A stretch of DNA of 16,908 nt from CAYPJE01 sp964410945 (GCA_964410945.1 CAYPJE010000058.1:1-16908), one strand, 5' to 3'. Shown: positions 1 to 7,038, counted from the stretch's first letter. Made by a program: numbers and translations. Notes: generated by a model not told the origin, from the letters alone.

Positions 1-52
1 GTGGTACACTTTTCACGACCGAAATTGGTACACTTTTAAACGACTCTTGACA
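1..52. mobile_element. Terminus of an IS21-like insertion sequence (partial)
   Basis: The 12-mer TGGTACACTTTT occurs twice, at 2-13 and 26-37, exactly 24 bp apart, and the block ends in TTGACA at 47-52. Read outward-in on the minus strand, the end begins TGTCAAGAG. IS21-family elements are known to have 5'-TG...CA-3' termini and multiple direct repeats just inside each end that bind the IstA transposase. The similarity to host sequence (the 69-bp repeat of the neighbouring gene) begins exactly at 53, so 52/53 looks like the element/host junction. The element would extend leftwards out of the window, so no istA or istB can be seen. The alternative is an unrelated repeat or a scaffold misjoin. 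The repeat structure is seen; the family is inferred. Confidence 0.5.
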
Positions 53-62
53 ACAACTGGAT

Positions 63-162
63 NNNNNNNNNNNNNNNNNNNNNNNNNNNNNNNNNNNNNN
101 NNNNNNNNNNNNNNNNNNNNNNNNNNNNNNNNNNNNNNNNNNNNNNNNNNNNNNNNNNNNNN
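63..162. other. Scaffold gap of 100 Ns
   Basis: This is a run of exactly 100 Ns, the usual placeholder for a gap of unknown size. The 10 bases on its left (ACAACTGGAT, 53-62) and the 9 on its right (TAGATTCAT, 163-171) are directly contiguous in the intact repeat copy at 222-240. The true gap may therefore be zero, or a whole number of 69-bp repeat units. Confidence 0.95.
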
Positions 163-286
163 TAGATTCATACGAACAATAAATTCCCACCGCATTATTA
201 TCTTTAATAGTAACATTATGTACAACTGGATTAGATTCATACGAACAATAAATTCCCACCGCATTATTATCTTTAATAGTAACATT
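163..286. repeat. 69-bp tandem repeat inside the beta-helix gene
   Basis: Unit 1 spans 163-231. Unit 2 starts at 232 and is identical for about 55 bp, to 286, before diverging. The period of 69 bp is 23 codons, one coil of a right-handed beta-helix, encoding a rung of the type VGIYCSYESNP then VVHNVTIKDNNA. The identity at DNA level shows a recent duplication. A third partial copy (53-62) lies left of the gap, so the assembly broke inside this array and units may be missing. Confidence 0.9.
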
Positions 287-943
287 TTCTAATCTTGGGC
301 TTGAACTCAAGCAGCTGATTCCACCGCCAAAAGGGGCTTTATTATTAATAATTTGAACATCTGTTAAAATGGGATTTGAATTGTCAACACAATAGATGCC
401 ACCACCCCATTCTTCTGCTACATTATCGATAATTGTTGTGTTGATAACAGTGGGACTCGACTCTAACAGATACATTCCACCACCAGAGCCATTTTCGGCA
501 AAATTTTTAGTTATTAAACAATTATTGACTTCCAGCTTCGATGAATAAATACACCTTATTCCATTTGCGCCGTAATGGATTTTACAGTAACTCAGTTTGG
601 AGCTGTCCTGATCGCTGGTATCGGTATAAGCAAAATATAAATTTTCCCAGATCGCTGCCGTATCTCGTGCGGTGAAAACAATTGTGTCTCCAATAGTTCC
701 CTCTGCCAGCAGCCTACCCCTAATATAAAAAGTATGATTTCCTGTGAATTGAACTTCCACTCCAGGATTGATAACTAATGTGCTGTCAACAGGAACAGAA
801 ATGTTGTTGTCGACAATATAGGGACTTCCGTCAATTGTCCATGAACCACCTAAAGGATCCGAAGTAACATAGGTTTCAGCAGAGATTATACAAATTGAAA
901 GGATGTAAAATATTATCCCCGTTTTTATAAACGACACTTTCAT
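163..943 (-). CDS. Secreted right-handed beta-helix protein, 3' part lost in gap
   Basis: An open frame runs from ATG at 943-941 down to the gap (260 codons, no stop). Residues 1-22 are a signal peptide (basic N-terminus, hydrophobic core, ending near SAE). Residues about 33-95 resemble the start of secreted beta-helix proteins: a segment with SPYIV, then INPGVEVQF and IVFTA. From about residue 150 there are glycine-rich rungs of 23-26 residues (GGGMYLLESSP, GGGIYCVDNSNP, GGGISCLSSSP, VGIYCSYESNP twice), each followed by a V/I-x-N-x-x-I-x-x-N strand pattern typical of parallel beta-helices. The product is probably extracellular or surface-bound; no catalytic residues are recognisable. It starts 23 bp after the M1 peptidase stop, with no clear ribosome binding site. 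If the gap is zero or a multiple of 3, the frame continues in phase across it, enters the IS-like end and stops at TGA 15-13, giving a protein cut short by the insertion. The gene is visibly more AT-rich than the M1 gene. Confidence 0.85.
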
Positions 944-966
944 AATGTGTTGAAATTAATCGATGA

Positions 967-2901
967 TTATTTGAATAGCACCATTTTTTTAACCGGAGTT
1001 TTTTTACTATCAACTGACAACCGATAAAAATACACCCCGCTGGCAGCATTGCCGGCCTTCCAGGCGACATTATATGAACCGGCCGGTTTGACCTCATCAA
1101 CCAGCACCGCCACCTCCCGGCCCAGCAGGTCAAGGACGGTCAGACGAACCTTTCCTGCAGCCGGTAAATCATATTCTATAGTTGTGACCGGGTTGAACGG
1201 GTTGGGATAATTATCACCCAACCGGATTTTATCAGGCACGTGAGCCAGGCCGGCCCCGGTTTCAAGATACGGGCCCTTTTTCAGAATCCAGTTGCGGTTG
1301 TCGATGAGAAAACTTTCACTGGCCACAATCAGGCTTCCGCTGTTATCGGTCATCGGTACCAGGGCGGTATCACCGTTGTCAATCACCTGGACCGGCATGG
1401 GGAAGGGCAGGTTATCCGGGGTTTCCCAGCGCAAGTTCAGTTGGTCGGCAGTAATTGAATAATATAAAGTCGGCAGTTTCGGCTGCCGCAGGTAGAGGTC
1501 GAAGAACCAGTCCATATCCAGTCCCGACATACCCTCAATCAGATCAATATAATCCCGGGTATCCACCAGGCGGCATTGTTCGCCCGTGGTTATCAGTTCC
1601 GATTCCGGGGTGGGATACAGCATCCGGCGCAGGCCGGCCAGAAATACTTCATCACCCAGCAGGTACCGCAGGGTGTGGAGAATCCGCGCGCCTTTATAGT
1701 AAATATCCGATCCGTATACTTGGTTGAAGGTCTGTGATTCCAGGGGCGCTACCGGGTAATAATTGCTGGTGGGCCAGCGGCCCACGTAATTGAAATAGGC
1801 CTGCTCTCCGCCCAGATACTCGGCGCACAGGGCTTCGGCATAGGTGGCGAAACTTTCGTGAATCCAGATATCCTTCCAATCGGCTGCCGTGACCAGGTTG
1901 CCCCACCACTCGTGGGCCGTTTCGTGAACCAGGATATAATCAAAGCCATAGTAATTCAGTACGAAATTATCGCCATAGGAAATGACGCTCTGATGCTCCA
2001 TACCCAGATAGGCGGTTTGAACTACGCCGTATTTATCGGCCCGGAAGGGATATGGTCCGAAATAGGTCTCAAAGAAGTCCAGGGCACCAGTCAATTGCGG
2101 GAACCAGTTTTGGGCGGTGGATATATTATCCGGCAGTGACCAGAACGAAACCTGGTATTCATCTCCGGTGATGCTGGTGAAGGTGGTATCAAGCCGGATA
2201 AAGGGGGCAATATTCAGGGTTACATTGTAATTATTGATCGGGTTGGAGATGAACCAGTTAAAAGTCTGTTTTCCATCGGGATTGGTTTCGATTGACCGCA
2301 GCTGGCCGTTGGCAACGCATTCCAGCCCTTCGGGAACGGTGAAATGGAGGGCCATCGAATCGGGTTCGTCGGAGGGATGATCCTTGCAGGGCCACCAGAT
2401 ATCGGCTCCCTGGCCCTCACAGGAAACACCAATCCATGGTTGTCTGGAAGGAGTTTCCGACCAGTTGAAACCACCGCCCCAAGGGGGATTTTCCGCCACA
2501 TGTGGTTTACCGCCATAATAAATTATAGCCATCACTGAATCACTGGTATTCAGGGTATCGCCTATATTGATCCACAACTTCCCGCCATCCCTGGTAAATG
2601 GAACCATGTTCCCTGCCATTATAACCGAATCAACGGACAGGACCGGGTCAAGATCAAGGACCAGTTGATCCATTTCAAGCAGTACGTGGGCTTCGACATG
2701 CAGCGAGCCATCGATTATTTTCAGGTCCGGATCGATATCCAAAGCGAGCTCATAGAATTTTACATCGTAGGCTGCCTGCTCCGGCATCAGCGGTCCGCCG
2801 GTATCGTAGACGTCACCCCGGGCAGAACAGACTGTGGCCAGTATCAGAAAAAGCCCAATGCGATACAGATGGTTACATTTGACATTGGTGGTAACAGCCA
2901 T
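967..2901 (-). CDS. Secreted M1 family metallopeptidase with type IX sorting tail
   Basis: A 644-residue zinc aminopeptidase-type protein that should trim N-terminal residues from peptides outside the cell. Residues 1-28 form a signal peptide with hydrophobic core IGLFLILATV. The N-terminal beta domain covers about 40-240. The zinc site is HETAH at 326-330 with the third ligand Glu349, giving the M1 spacing HEXXH-X18-E. The exopeptidase motif is GMEH at 300-303, a variant of GAMEN in which Asn is His. The likely catalytic Tyr is Tyr401 in YYKGARILHTL. Residues about 560-644 are a FlgD-like type A sorting domain beginning NYPNPFNP and ending MVLFK, so the protein is probably exported by the type IX system and retained at the surface. 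The alpha-helical C-terminal domain of long M1 enzymes is shortened. It is transcribed divergently from the P1 peptidase, with 52 bp between the start codons; a TATAAT lies at 2919-2914 (minus). There is no clear Shine-Dalgarno. Family assignment is firm; substrate is unknown. Confidence 0.95.
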   Translation of the reverse strand: MAVTTNVKCNHLYRIGLFLILATVCSARGDVYDTGGPLMPEQAAYDVKFYELALDIDPDLKIIDGSLHVEAHVLLEMDQLVLDLDPVLSVDSVIMAGNMVPFTRDGGKLWINIGDTLNTSDSVMAIIYYGGKPHVAENPPWGGGFNWSETPSRQPWIGVSCEGQGADIWWPCKDHPSDEPDSMALHFTVPEGLECVANGQLRSIETNPDGKQTFNWFISNPINNYNVTLNIAPFIRLDTTFTSITGDEYQVSFWSLPDNISTAQNWFPQLTGALDFFETYFGPYPFRADKYGVVQTAYLGMEHQSVISYGDNFVLNYYGFDYILVHETAHEWWGNLVTAADWKDIWIHESFATYAEALCAEYLGGEQAYFNYVGRWPTSNYYPVAPLESQTFNQVYGSDIYYKGARILHTLRYLLGDEVFLAGLRRMLYPTPESELITTGEQCRLVDTRDYIDLIEGMSGLDMDWFFDLYLRQPKLPTLYYSITADQLNLRWETPDNLPFPMPVQVIDNGDTALVPMTDNSGSLIVASESFLIDNRNWILKKGPYLETGAGLAHVPDKIRLGDNYPNPFNPVTTIEYDLPAAGKVRLTVLDLLGREVAVLVDEVKPAGSYNVAWKAGNAASGVYFYRLSVDSKKTPVKKMVLFK

Positions 2902-2953
2902 GAATCAATCTATATTATAAATTCTATAGAATGCAGTATTAAATTTATTGGTG
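2902..2953. promoter_or_regulatory. Divergent promoter region, M1 peptidase / P1 peptidase
   Basis: This 52-bp AT-rich spacer separates two divergent start codons. On the minus strand TATAAT (2919-2914) could be a -10 box only about 12 bp from the M1 ATG, implying a very short leader. A perfect 10-bp palindrome, TTCTATAGAA, lies at 2922-2931, and TATAGA at 2925-2930 is a possible plus-strand -10. No convincing -35 is visible for either direction. This is a reading of the sequence only. Confidence 0.4.
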
Positions 2954-4054
2954 ATGGGTACAATATCTTCCGGTAATATCAAACGGCGAGTCCGGGAAAT
3001 TGGGCTGACAATCGGCGTAATTCCACCCGGTAAAAACAATTCAATCACCGATGTGTCCGGTGTCAGCGTGGGACAGATTACCCTGGTGCGGGAAGATGAT
3101 ATCCGTACCGGTGTCACCGTGGTCATTCCCCATCCCGGCAATGTATTTCAGGAAAAGCTTCCGGCGGCAATCGAGGTCGGTAACGGCTTCGGTAAGCTGA
3201 TCGGCTATACCCAGGTCCGGGAACTGGGTGTGATCGAATCGCCGATCGCCCTGACTAACACCCTCAGTGCCCCCACCGCCGCCCAGGCTCTCAATCATTA
3301 TACCCTTACACGCCCGGGAAACGAAGTTGTGCGGTCGTACAACCCGATTGTTGGTGAGACCAACGACGGCCGCCTGAATAATATCCGGGCCCACACCCTG
3401 GTGGTGGATCATGTCCTGGAAGCCTTGTCCGAGGCCAGCGCTGCCCCGGTCGAGGAGGGTTCCTTGGGGGCCGGAACAGGAACGATCTGCCTGGGTTTCA
3501 AGGGTGGTATTGGCAGCGCATCCAGGATCGTTAATGTGGAAGGTACTGAATATACGGTCGGTATCCTGGTTCAGACCAATTTTGGCGGCCAGCTTCAGAT
3601 TGCCGGTGTTCCTGTGGGGCGCATCCTGGCGGATAAAAAAATTTCATCAGCCATTCCTGATGACGAAAAAGGTTCCTGCATGATTGTTATTGCCACCGAT
3701 GCCCCGCTGTCCGACCGGCAACTGGGACGGGTGGCCCGCCATTCATTTTTCGGAATCGCCCGCACTGGTGGAATCATGTCCCATGGAAGCGGCGATTATG
3801 CCATTGCGTTTTCCACCGCTGATAAAGTTCGTATTTTCCAGGAACCGAAGAAACATCTGCAGCAGCAGACCATTTTTGGTGATCAATATCTGAATCCGTT
3901 GTTTCATGGCGTGATCGAAGCAACTGAGGAAGCCATCTTCAATTCCCTGTTTATGGCCACTGCCGTTACCGGCGTGAATGGATTCACCGCGCCGGAATTA
4001 CCAGTGGACGAAGTTTTGGATATCCTGAAGAAATACAAAATCGATTTACCATAA
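2954..4054 (+). CDS. P1 family (DmpA/S58-type) aminopeptidase
   Basis: A cytoplasmic Ntn-type peptidase of the DmpA/BapA family, whose members release N-terminal D-, L- or beta-amino acids from amides and peptides and mature by self-cleavage. From ATG 2954 it has 366 residues. TTG 2948 and GTG 2951 are in-frame alternatives; ATG is preferred because the family homology begins soon after it, and no ribosome binding site decides. Seen: an early ITDVSGVSVGQ, YNPIVGETNDGRLNN at about 129-143, EEGSLGAGTG at about 167-176, FKGGIGSASR at 182-191, and VQTNFGG containing the probable Asn209. The autocleavage Gly-Ser is in EKGSCMIVIATDAPL, making Ser241 the N-terminal nucleophile. SHGSGDYAIAF supplies Ser279 and an acidic partner, Asp281. 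All DmpA-type active-site elements appear present, and the length is normal for the family. There is no signal peptide. It is followed after 16 bp by the saccharopine dehydrogenase-like gene, suggesting cotranscription. Substrate specificity cannot be read from the sequence. Confidence 0.93.
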   Translation: MGTISSGNIKRRVREIGLTIGVIPPGKNNSITDVSGVSVGQITLVREDDIRTGVTVVIPHPGNVFQEKLPAAIEVGNGFGKLIGYTQVRELGVIESPIALTNTLSAPTAAQALNHYTLTRPGNEVVRSYNPIVGETNDGRLNNIRAHTLVVDHVLEALSEASAAPVEEGSLGAGTGTICLGFKGGIGSASRIVNVEGTEYTVGILVQTNFGGQLQIAGVPVGRILADKKISSAIPDDEKGSCMIVIATDAPLSDRQLGRVARHSFFGIARTGGIMSHGSGDYAIAFSTADKVRIFQEPKKHLQQQTIFGDQYLNPLFHGVIEATEEAIFNSLFMATAVTGVNGFTAPELPVDEVLDILKKYKIDLP

Positions 4055-4070
4055 ATGAAAGGATAGCAGT

Positions 4071-5198
4071 TTGAAGAAACAGGTTGTTGTTTTAGGGGCC
4101 GGGCTGGTTGGGAAAGCCATGGCGATTGATTTGAGTAGAAAATATGCAGTGACAGCCGTGGATCTAAATATGGCCGCCCTGGCCGAATTGACCGATGAAT
4201 ACGGGATTTCCACCCAGTGCACCGACTTATCCTCTGGCAAGGCGATTACAGAGGTTGTCCGGGATGCCGATCTGGTAATCGGTGCCCTGCCGGGATTCAT
4301 GGGACTGAAGTCAGTGGAGCATGTAGTCCGGGCTGGAAAAAATATTGTTGATATTTCCTTCTTCCTGGGTGATCAGAAACCGCTGGCGAAAATGGCCCGG
4401 GAGAATGATGTTACAGCTGTTCTTGATTGCGGGGTGGCCCCCGGAATGAGTAATGTGATTCTTGGTTACCATAACGCCCGCATGGAGGTTGCCGATTACC
4501 GCTGCCTGGTGGGTGGGCTGCCGGTGAAACGGGAATGGCCCTGGGAGTACAAGGCGGTTTTTTCACCGATTGATGTAATCGAGGAATACACCCGTCCTGC
4601 CCGTTACGTCGAGAACGGCAACCTGGTGGTGCGTCCGGCCCTGTCCGATCCGGAATTAATTGAATTTGCTGAGATAGGTACACTGGAAGCCTGGAATTCC
4701 GATGGGCTGCGCTCCCTGGCTGAGACAATGGAAATCCCCAATATGATCGAAAAGACGTTGCGTTATCCCGGAACGATTGAATATTTGCGGGTCCTGCGCG
4801 AGAGCGGTTTCTTTTCCTATGATGAGGTTGATATTGATGGTAGCCGGATTCGCCCCATCGATCTGACTTCCCGGCTGTTGTTTCCGCTCTGGGAGTTGAA
4901 ACAAGGTGAAGAAGATTATACACTTATGCAGATTTCCATTGATGGTGTTGAAAATGGGCAGCAACGTAAATATGTGTATGATTTGTTTGATCGGTTCGAC
5001 CGGCAGACCGGCACCACATCTATGGCTCGCACTACCGGTTATACCGGCACGGCTGTGGCTGACCTGATATTGTCAGGTGGTTTCGAGCGCAAAGGCTTGA
5101 TCCAGCCGGAGATAGTTGGCGAAGATGAAGTTGCTTACCGGTTTGTGCTGAACTACCTGGAAGAACGTGGAGTGGTATATAAACAGACCATTTCCTGA
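4071..5198 (+). CDS. Saccharopine dehydrogenase family oxidoreductase
   Basis: A 375-residue NAD(P)-dependent enzyme of the saccharopine dehydrogenase / lysine 6-dehydrogenase superfamily. The N-terminal Rossmann fold shows VVVLGAGLVGKAMA (GxGxxG, Gly9-Gly14), an acidic residue after strand 2 (Asp31) and GALPGF at 71-76. The family signature LDCGVAPGMSN is at 118-128. The C-terminal catalytic domain follows, with TTSMARTTGYTGTAVA at 315-330, a pattern typical of the superfamily. The start is TTG 4071, supported by AAAGGA at 4058-4063, seven bases upstream; no suitable in-frame ATG lies nearby. It follows the P1 peptidase by 16 bp. Family members act on lysine or saccharopine, or on carboxynorspermidine; the choice cannot be made here. 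Next to peptidases, a role in oxidising an amino acid such as lysine is plausible but inferred. Confidence 0.9.
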   Translation: MKKQVVVLGAGLVGKAMAIDLSRKYAVTAVDLNMAALAELTDEYGISTQCTDLSSGKAITEVVRDADLVIGALPGFMGLKSVEHVVRAGKNIVDISFFLGDQKPLAKMARENDVTAVLDCGVAPGMSNVILGYHNARMEVADYRCLVGGLPVKREWPWEYKAVFSPIDVIEEYTRPARYVENGNLVVRPALSDPELIEFAEIGTLEAWNSDGLRSLAETMEIPNMIEKTLRYPGTIEYLRVLRESGFFSYDEVDIDGSRIRPIDLTSRLLFPLWELKQGEEDYTLMQISIDGVENGQQRKYVYDLFDRFDRQTGTTSMARTTGYTGTAVADLILSGGFERKGLIQPEIVGEDEVAYRFVLNYLEERGVVYKQTIS

Positions 5199-5287
5199 GG
5201 TACGATAAATACCATCTGATCCGGCTGGCGGCTTTCCATCATTTCAGGGTAAATTAACTGCAATTTGATAATTGAAGGAGGCAGGCC

Positions 5288-6247
5288 ATGCAACGAATAT
5301 TATCCATTTTCTGTTTAATAACCCTACTTGTTGCCCAGAACAGACCAGTGTCTACCTATTCAATCGTGGCATTGGATGAAGAGACCGGCGAGTTGGGAGT
5401 GGCGGTGCAAAGCCACTGGTTTTCGGTTGGTACGGTTGTGCCCTGGGTAAAAGCTGGTGTGGGAGCGGTGGCGACCCAGTCATTTGTTAAAATTGATTAC
5501 GGACCGGACGGTCTGGCGATGATGTCTGACGGATGTACGCCCGATGAAGTACTGGCCGAACTGCTTTCCGGGGACGATGGTTCTGCCGTGCGCCAGGTGG
5601 CGATGATCGATATCAATGGTATTGTAGCCGCTCACACCGGTGAGCGTTGTATCTGGGCGGCGGGTCACCAGACCGGGCGCAATTATTCGGTTCAGGCCAA
5701 CCTGATGGAAAATCCGTCAGTCTGGCCGGCTATGGCACTGGCCTTCGAAAACACAACCGGCGATCTGGCCGATCGGATGCTGGCAGCCCTGGAGGCGGCC
5801 CAGGAAGAAGGTGGTGATATCCGCGGGAAGCAATCGGCAGCGATGATTATTGTTACCGGTCAGCCGACCGGTGTCGACTGGAAAGATGTGGTTCTGGACC
5901 TAAGGATCGAGGATCATCCCCAGCCATTGGCGGAGATGAAACGGTTGATACGAATCCATCGGGCTTATCAACATGCTAACCAGGGCGATGTCTACCTTGA
6001 GCTCGGCAAAACAGAACAGGCGCTTAAGGAATATGATCTGGCGGCACAGTATTATCCCGAGAACCCGGAATTGTCGTTTTGGACGGCAGTGACACTGGCT
6101 GATATTGGGAGAGTGGAAGAAGCATTGCCTATTTTTAAGCAGGTATTTACCAAAGGGGAACACTGGCGAGAATTGACGCCCCGTTTGGTTAACAGCGGTT
6201 TGCTGCCGGATGATAAAAAAATGTTGAAAAAGATTTTAGCCCAGTAA
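5288..6247 (+). CDS. Secreted DUF1028 protein with C-terminal TPR region
   Basis: A 319-residue protein. Residues 1-17 are a short signal peptide (ILSIFCLITLLVAQ), so it is probably periplasmic or surface-located. Residues about 22-210 match the DUF1028 family, an Ntn-hydrolase-like fold of unknown reaction: YSIVALDEETGELGVAVQS at 24-42, then VVPWVKAGVGAVATQS, and the conserved GGDIRGKQSAAMIIV at 175-189. Residues about 222-290 look like tetratricopeptide repeats (AYQHANQGDVYLELGKTEQA, then FWTAVTLADIGRVEEALPIF). An excellent ribosome binding site, AAGGAGG at 5275-5281, lies six bases before ATG. It follows the dehydrogenase gene by 89 bp of sequence with no recognisable terminator, so it may be in the same transcript. 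DUF1028 proteins are often found near peptidases and amino-acid or amide metabolism, which fits here. Enzymatic activity is unproven. Confidence 0.9.
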   Translation: MQRILSIFCLITLLVAQNRPVSTYSIVALDEETGELGVAVQSHWFSVGTVVPWVKAGVGAVATQSFVKIDYGPDGLAMMSDGCTPDEVLAELLSGDDGSAVRQVAMIDINGIVAAHTGERCIWAAGHQTGRNYSVQANLMENPSVWPAMALAFENTTGDLADRMLAALEAAQEEGGDIRGKQSAAMIIVTGQPTGVDWKDVVLDLRIEDHPQPLAEMKRLIRIHRAYQHANQGDVYLELGKTEQALKEYDLAAQYYPENPELSFWTAVTLADIGRVEEALPIFKQVFTKGEHWRELTPRLVNSGLLPDDKKMLKKILAQ

Positions 6248-6308
6248 AAAACTAAATATTATAAATATGCGGGAACTTCCCGGGAGCGCGGACATAAGAC
6301 ATCTCTAA

Positions 6309-6371
6309 AATTCGAATCCCTCGCCCATTCCCCTCTCTCCCCTCCCTATCCAAAATTGAGGGATTCGAATT
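6309..6371. repeat. 14-bp perfect inverted repeat enclosing a C-rich loop
   Basis: AATTCGAATCCCTC at 6309-6322 is the exact reverse complement of GAGGGATTCGAATT at 6358-6371; the 35-bp loop is almost entirely pyrimidine. The right arm alone also forms a 5-bp stem with a 7-base loop (6359-6375) followed by TTTT, so it could act as a weak terminator for the DUF1028 gene, about 110 bp upstream. The minus strand has five G-runs of three or more between 6346 and 6318. The function is unknown. Confidence 0.75.
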
Positions 6372-6424
6372 CCCTTTTAACTGGAAATCGATCTTGAAGA
6401 TTGATTGATATTTATAGTAAATTC

Positions 6425-6442
6425 TGACCGACCAGTCAGTCA
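6425..6442. promoter_or_regulatory. Predicted TetR operator in front of tetR-thrC-RND operon
   Basis: TGACCGACCAGTCAGTCA is a near-perfect palindrome of a form well known for TetR-family operators (TGACxGAC facing GTCxGTCA). It ends eight bases before the ATG of the adjacent TetR gene and lies just downstream of a weak -10-like TATAGT (6413-6418), so a bound dimer would block transcription or initiation. Autoregulation is the natural inference. It occupies the place where a ribosome binding site would be expected, and none is visible. Confidence 0.75.
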
Positions 6443-6450
6443 CAACCTCA

Positions 6451-7038
6451 ATGAATCAATCCAAAAAAGATATTATTATCCACGCCGCCATAGAAGTTTT
6501 CGGCGAAAAAGGCCTGGAACGTGGTAAAATATCTGATATTGCTGTAAAAGCCGGTATCGGAAAGGGTACGGTGTACGAATATTTTCGCAGCAAAGATGAA
6601 TTATTCAAGGCAATTGAAGAATACTATATCACTGCCATGCTGGTACCACTCAAAGAATTGGTTTCTTCCCAGGCCAGTCCTGGTGAAAAAATCAATAGCC
6701 TGATGAATGACAGCATCGAAATGATCCTGCATATGGGAGATGCCCTGCTGATTATTTCCGAGATAATGGCCCAGGCCGCCCGCGGACATTGGCATGAAAC
6801 CGGCTCCTCTGCCTTATCAGAAATGTATGTGGAATATCGTGAAATTGTCATTACTATCCTGGAGGAGGGTGTGGTAACCGGTGAGTTTCGCACCATGAAT
6901 TCGGCCGGGGTTACCGCCCTTCTAATGGGTTTTATTGATGGGTTGGTGTGGCAGTATCTGTTGATTAAGGATGAAATGGATTTTGTTAAAATCAAGGACG
7001 AAGCGATTCGTTCATTTATGCGTGGAATCGAAAAATGA
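6451..7038 (+). CDS. TetR/AcrR family transcriptional regulator
   Basis: A 195-residue regulator of usual TetR length. The N-terminal DNA-binding domain (about 1-50) has the classic pattern: AAIEVFGEKG at 12-21, ISDIAVKAGIGKGTVYEYF at 27-45 as the helix-turn-helix, then RSKDELF. The C-terminal half is a helical ligand-binding and dimerisation domain. The likely operator sits at 6425-6442, immediately before the gene. The stop codon overlaps the start of the threonine synthase gene (ATGA, 7035-7038), so the two are translationally coupled, and an RND exporter follows. TetR regulators commonly control exporters and respond to small molecules carried by them. The effector is unknown; its linkage to a PLP enzyme suggests an amino-acid-like or lipid ligand, but this is speculation. 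Confidence 0.93.
   Translation: MNQSKKDIIIHAAIEVFGEKGLERGKISDIAVKAGIGKGTVYEYFRSKDELFKAIEEYYITAMLVPLKELVSSQASPGEKINSLMNDSIEMILHMGDALLIISEIMAQAARGHWHETGSSALSEMYVEYREIVITILEEGVVTGEFRTMNSAGVTALLMGFIDGLVWQYLLIKDEMDFVKIKDEAIRSFMRGIEK

Noticed and set aside
163..286. Tandem repeat as a possible CRISPR array
   Set aside because: The 69-bp units abut with no spacers, stay in one reading frame and encode beta-helix coils; there are no cas genes.
4411..4923. 170-aa minus-strand open frame
   Set aside because: It lies wholly inside the saccharopine dehydrogenase-like gene, whose family motifs are on the plus strand; the minus frame is low-complexity in Pro, Arg and Ser with no family resemblance.
6359..6375. 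A tRNA gene at the T-arm-like hairpin
   Set aside because: No D-arm, anticodon arm or acceptor stem could be found on either side, on either strand.
6252..6443. 63-aa minus-strand open frame in the tetR upstream region
   Set aside because: It runs through the G-rich strand of the inverted repeat and the TetR operator, and has no ribosome binding site or recognisable protein features.
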